Assembly: GCA_023356535.1 (NCBI GenBank)
Contig: JAKQYF010000023.1
Span: forward strand, 1 to 36,246
DNA length: 36,246 nt
Source of the DNA: Trichodesmium sp. MAG_R03
GTDB taxonomy: Bacteria; Cyanobacteriota; Cyanobacteriia; Cyanobacteriales; Microcoleaceae
Reading direction: 5' to 3'
Part shown: piece after piece, positions 34,912 through 36,246 of the stretch
How positions within the stretch are numbered: position 1 is the first letter of the stretch
How the letters are laid out: the number at the start of each line of letters is the position of its first letter
Program-made: the position numbers and the translations under genes
Notes under the pieces: model-generated
Told to the model about the DNA's origin: nothing
The model's input: only the letters and a program-made list of their open reading frames with translations
Database searches by the model: none

Positions 34912-34957
34912 TATCAGTTATCAGTATCTCGGACTGAAGCTAGAGATTTGAAAACTG
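34912..34957 (+). repeat. Direct repeat after psaL, copied after psaI
   Basis: TATCAGTTATCAG then TCGGACTGAAGCTAGAGATT; the partner at 35176-35225 reads TATCAGTTAATAG then CCGACTGAAACTAGAGACTT. The two stops are each followed by this unit. Confidence 0.8.
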
Positions 34958-35043
34958 AAATTTATTTTTTCTAATCCCCTATCCAAGGGGCTAAATTAGG
35001 CGATCGCCTACTTTTAAATTGTGTAATTGAAGGAGAATTTGAA

Positions 35044-35160
35044 ATGACTGGTTCTTATGCAGCATCTTACTTACCTTGGATTTTAATTCCTGTAGTTACC
35101 TGGTTAATGCCAATTGTAGTTATGGGTTTATTGTTCGTCTATATTGAGAGTGATGCTTAG
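35044..35160 (+). CDS. psaI: Photosystem I reaction center subunit VIII (PsaI)
   Basis: 38 residues: [18 protein letters not shown], then [20 protein letters not shown]. One membrane helix with a short N-terminus, exactly the PsaI pattern. PsaI helps hold PsaL in the complex. AGGAG lies about 11 nt before the ATG. Too short for ordinary gene-length cut-offs. Order psaL-psaI on one strand; HIP1 in the 140-bp gap. Confidence 0.95.
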   Translation: MTGSYAASYLPWILIPVVTWLMPIVVMGLLFVYIESDA

Positions 35161-35175
35161 TTTAGTTATTAGTTA

Positions 35176-35225
35176 TTAGTTATCAGTTAATAGCACATCC
35201 GACTGAAACTAGAGACTTGAAATCC
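35176..35225 (+). repeat. Direct repeat after psaI
   Basis: Second copy of the unit at 34912-34957. It follows the psaI stop by 15 bp. Confidence 0.8.
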
Positions 35226-35304
35226 TGTTAAAAGCTCCCCCTTTCAAAGGTAGACTACAGCAGGGATGTTCCATGGAACGTCCCTATATTATTGTAGTTG
35301 TGAT

Positions 35305-35560
35305 TTGACATCCTCCCCGGCCTAAAGGCACTGGGTAACAACCAAGCCGTAGCTCCTCGGTGGGTTGACGTTTCACAGGCTGCCACTACTTTGGCAGTAG
35401 TCTTACACTTGCCTCCACGTCCGTTTAAAGTCTCGGTATGCCCACCCGCGACTAATATACTTCTTGTGAACTAAGAAGCGTCATAACATAACTTGTGAAA
35501 AAAAATCAACTAAAAAGTCGCCCGCTTATGGGCGAGGCTTTAAACCCAATTTTTCGGTAA
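35305..35560 (-). mobile_element. Internally deleted IS605-type element with TnpB tail and omega-RNA-like end
   Basis: Read on the minus strand: a left-end hairpin (CGCCC-GCTTAT-GGGCG on plus at 35519-35534) with GGGTTTAAAGCC nearby, then sequence coding VAGGHTETLNGRGGKCKT, a TnpB C-terminus (plus 35400-35453), then the right end CCGGGGAGGATGTCAA (35305-35320), where the omega guide RNA of TnpB elements normally lies. Almost all of tnpB and any tnpA are gone. Confidence 0.75.
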
Positions 35561-35565
35561 GCTAA

Positions 35566-35754
35566 TAGGAGTTACGCATTGACAGAAAATCCCAAATCTG
35601 TCAATGCTAAATTTAGTATTTTTTCAGACATTTGGCCAATTTTTCATAGGCGATCGCCTATGAAAGATAACTGTCAAAGCAAAATCGTTAATGGTTAGAA
35701 TGCACGATATTCGTTAAATCACATTAATTAAAATTTGTCAATGCATAAGTCCTA
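35566..35754 (+). mobile_element. YAGGACTTACGCA-end MITE, core type 5 (copy R), TSD GCTAA
   Basis: 189 bp. Ends TAGGAGTTACGCATTGAC and GTCAATGCATAAGTCCTA form an 18-bp inverted repeat with a few mismatches. GCTAA flanks at 35561-35565 and 35755-35759. The centre holds a HIP1 palindrome (CATAGGCGATCGCCTATG). Confidence 0.92.
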
Positions 35755-35902
35755 GCTAATACCAATTATAGCAATGAGCGCTCACATATTTACATATTAC
35801 TATCGTCTTAAAAATGTAATACAAATTCAGCTAGTATTACCAATACTTTCAGATATATTACATTAGTAGCCATTTGTACCATGTAAACATACAAGCGCAC
35901 GT

Positions 35903-36055
35903 TGCCATACCATAAACTTTGCTATACTTTGATTCTATATTTTTAAATATTACTTGTTGTAGCAAATACTCGATAAAATGGTAACTTCGGTTATAAAGGA
36001 AAGTTATTTTTGCCAGTTTCTAAGTATTGCAATACTTTTAAGAATTGGTATTATT
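35903..36055 (+). mobile_element. V-type element (copy V6)
   Basis: GCCATACCATAAACTTTGC to CTTTTAAGAATTGGTATTAT. Near full length, just 27 bp upstream of comB, so it may include the gene's promoter. Confidence 0.85.
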
Positions 36056-36081
36056 TGGTACTATAAGTGATAATGTAAACA

Positions 36082-36246
36082 GTGAAAATATTCGTCTATC
36101 ATACCCCAGAAGAAACTCCCACCGAGAATATGCCAGACTGCGCGATCGCAGTTGATGTCCTCAGAGCAACAACAACAATGGCTACAGCTATCTACGCAGG
36201 TGCAGAAGCAGTACAAGTATTTAGCGACATTGAAGAATTAATGACG
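36082..36246 (+). CDS. comB: 2-phosphosulfolactate phosphatase, N-terminal part, cut by window edge
   Basis: The first 55 codons from a GTG at 36082: [20 protein letters not shown] then [17 protein letters not shown]. The DVLRATTT motif is the ComB hallmark. ComB removes phosphate from 2-phosphosulfolactate in the sulfolactate/coenzyme M-type pathway; in cyanobacteria the product's use is unclear. An in-frame ATG occurs only at codon 17, after conserved residues, so GTG is preferred. The rest lies beyond the window. Confidence 0.92.
   Translation, partial: MKIFVYHTPEETPTENMPDCAIAVDVLRATTTMATAIYAGAEAVQVFSDIEELMT

Overview
The window reads as chromosomal DNA of a filamentous, non-unicellular-type cyanobacterium with a repeat-rich, AT-rich genome. 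Evidence: photosystem I genes psaL and psaI, many copies of the HIP1 octamer GCGATCGC (17 or so, in genes and in spacers), cyanobacterial families such as DUF1830 and PEP-CTERM proteins, and dense small interspersed repeats of the kind seen in large bloom- or mat-forming cyanobacteria. I cannot name the genus from sequence alone.

Layout. 1-5.8 kb is a minus-strand cluster of four co-directional genes: an unnamed 300-aa protein, a CHAT peptidase with a probable VMAP-C tail, a MoxR-type AAA+ ATPase, and a SAV_2336/vWA-like protein cut by the left edge. This fits the vWA-MoxR-VMAP type of predicted biological conflict (defence or programmed death) system and is the most interesting functional unit. 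6-10.5 kb carries a PEP-CTERM protein, a cupin, a pentapeptide-repeat protein, a histidine phosphatase and YebC. 11.3-15.6 kb holds two L,D-transpeptidases, a Bax1-like (DUF790) nuclease and a small PEP-CTERM-like protein without sorting signals. 16.4-19.3 kb has a Bax-inhibitor-1 protein, prfB with its programmed +1 frameshift, and a conserved hypothetical. 20-23.1 kb has an IS630 N-terminal ORF, a small protein and a membrane-anchored subtilase. 23.2-28.2 kb is mostly decayed mobile DNA with two small hypothetical genes. 28.2-36.2 kb has hemW, a PIN/TRAM membrane protein, two arsenosugar-type glycosyltransferases, psaL, psaI and the start of comB.

Mobile DNA dominates the spacers. One family of 15 complete small elements shares YAGGACTTACGCA inverted ends but has five different cores; several have perfect 5-bp target duplications (GTGAG, ATTTA, TAAAT, AAACT, GCTAA), so they moved as real transposons. 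A second family (ends near ATACCAATTACCATAAA), a third (GGGCTTGCTGA ends, TA flanks) and a fourth (ATATCATGTCCG ends) are also present, some nested in each other. There are three TnpB/IS605 relics, one IS5-like and one IS630 transposase relic. One element has rewritten the C-terminus of a glycosyltransferase gene. No rRNA, tRNA or CRISPR array was seen.
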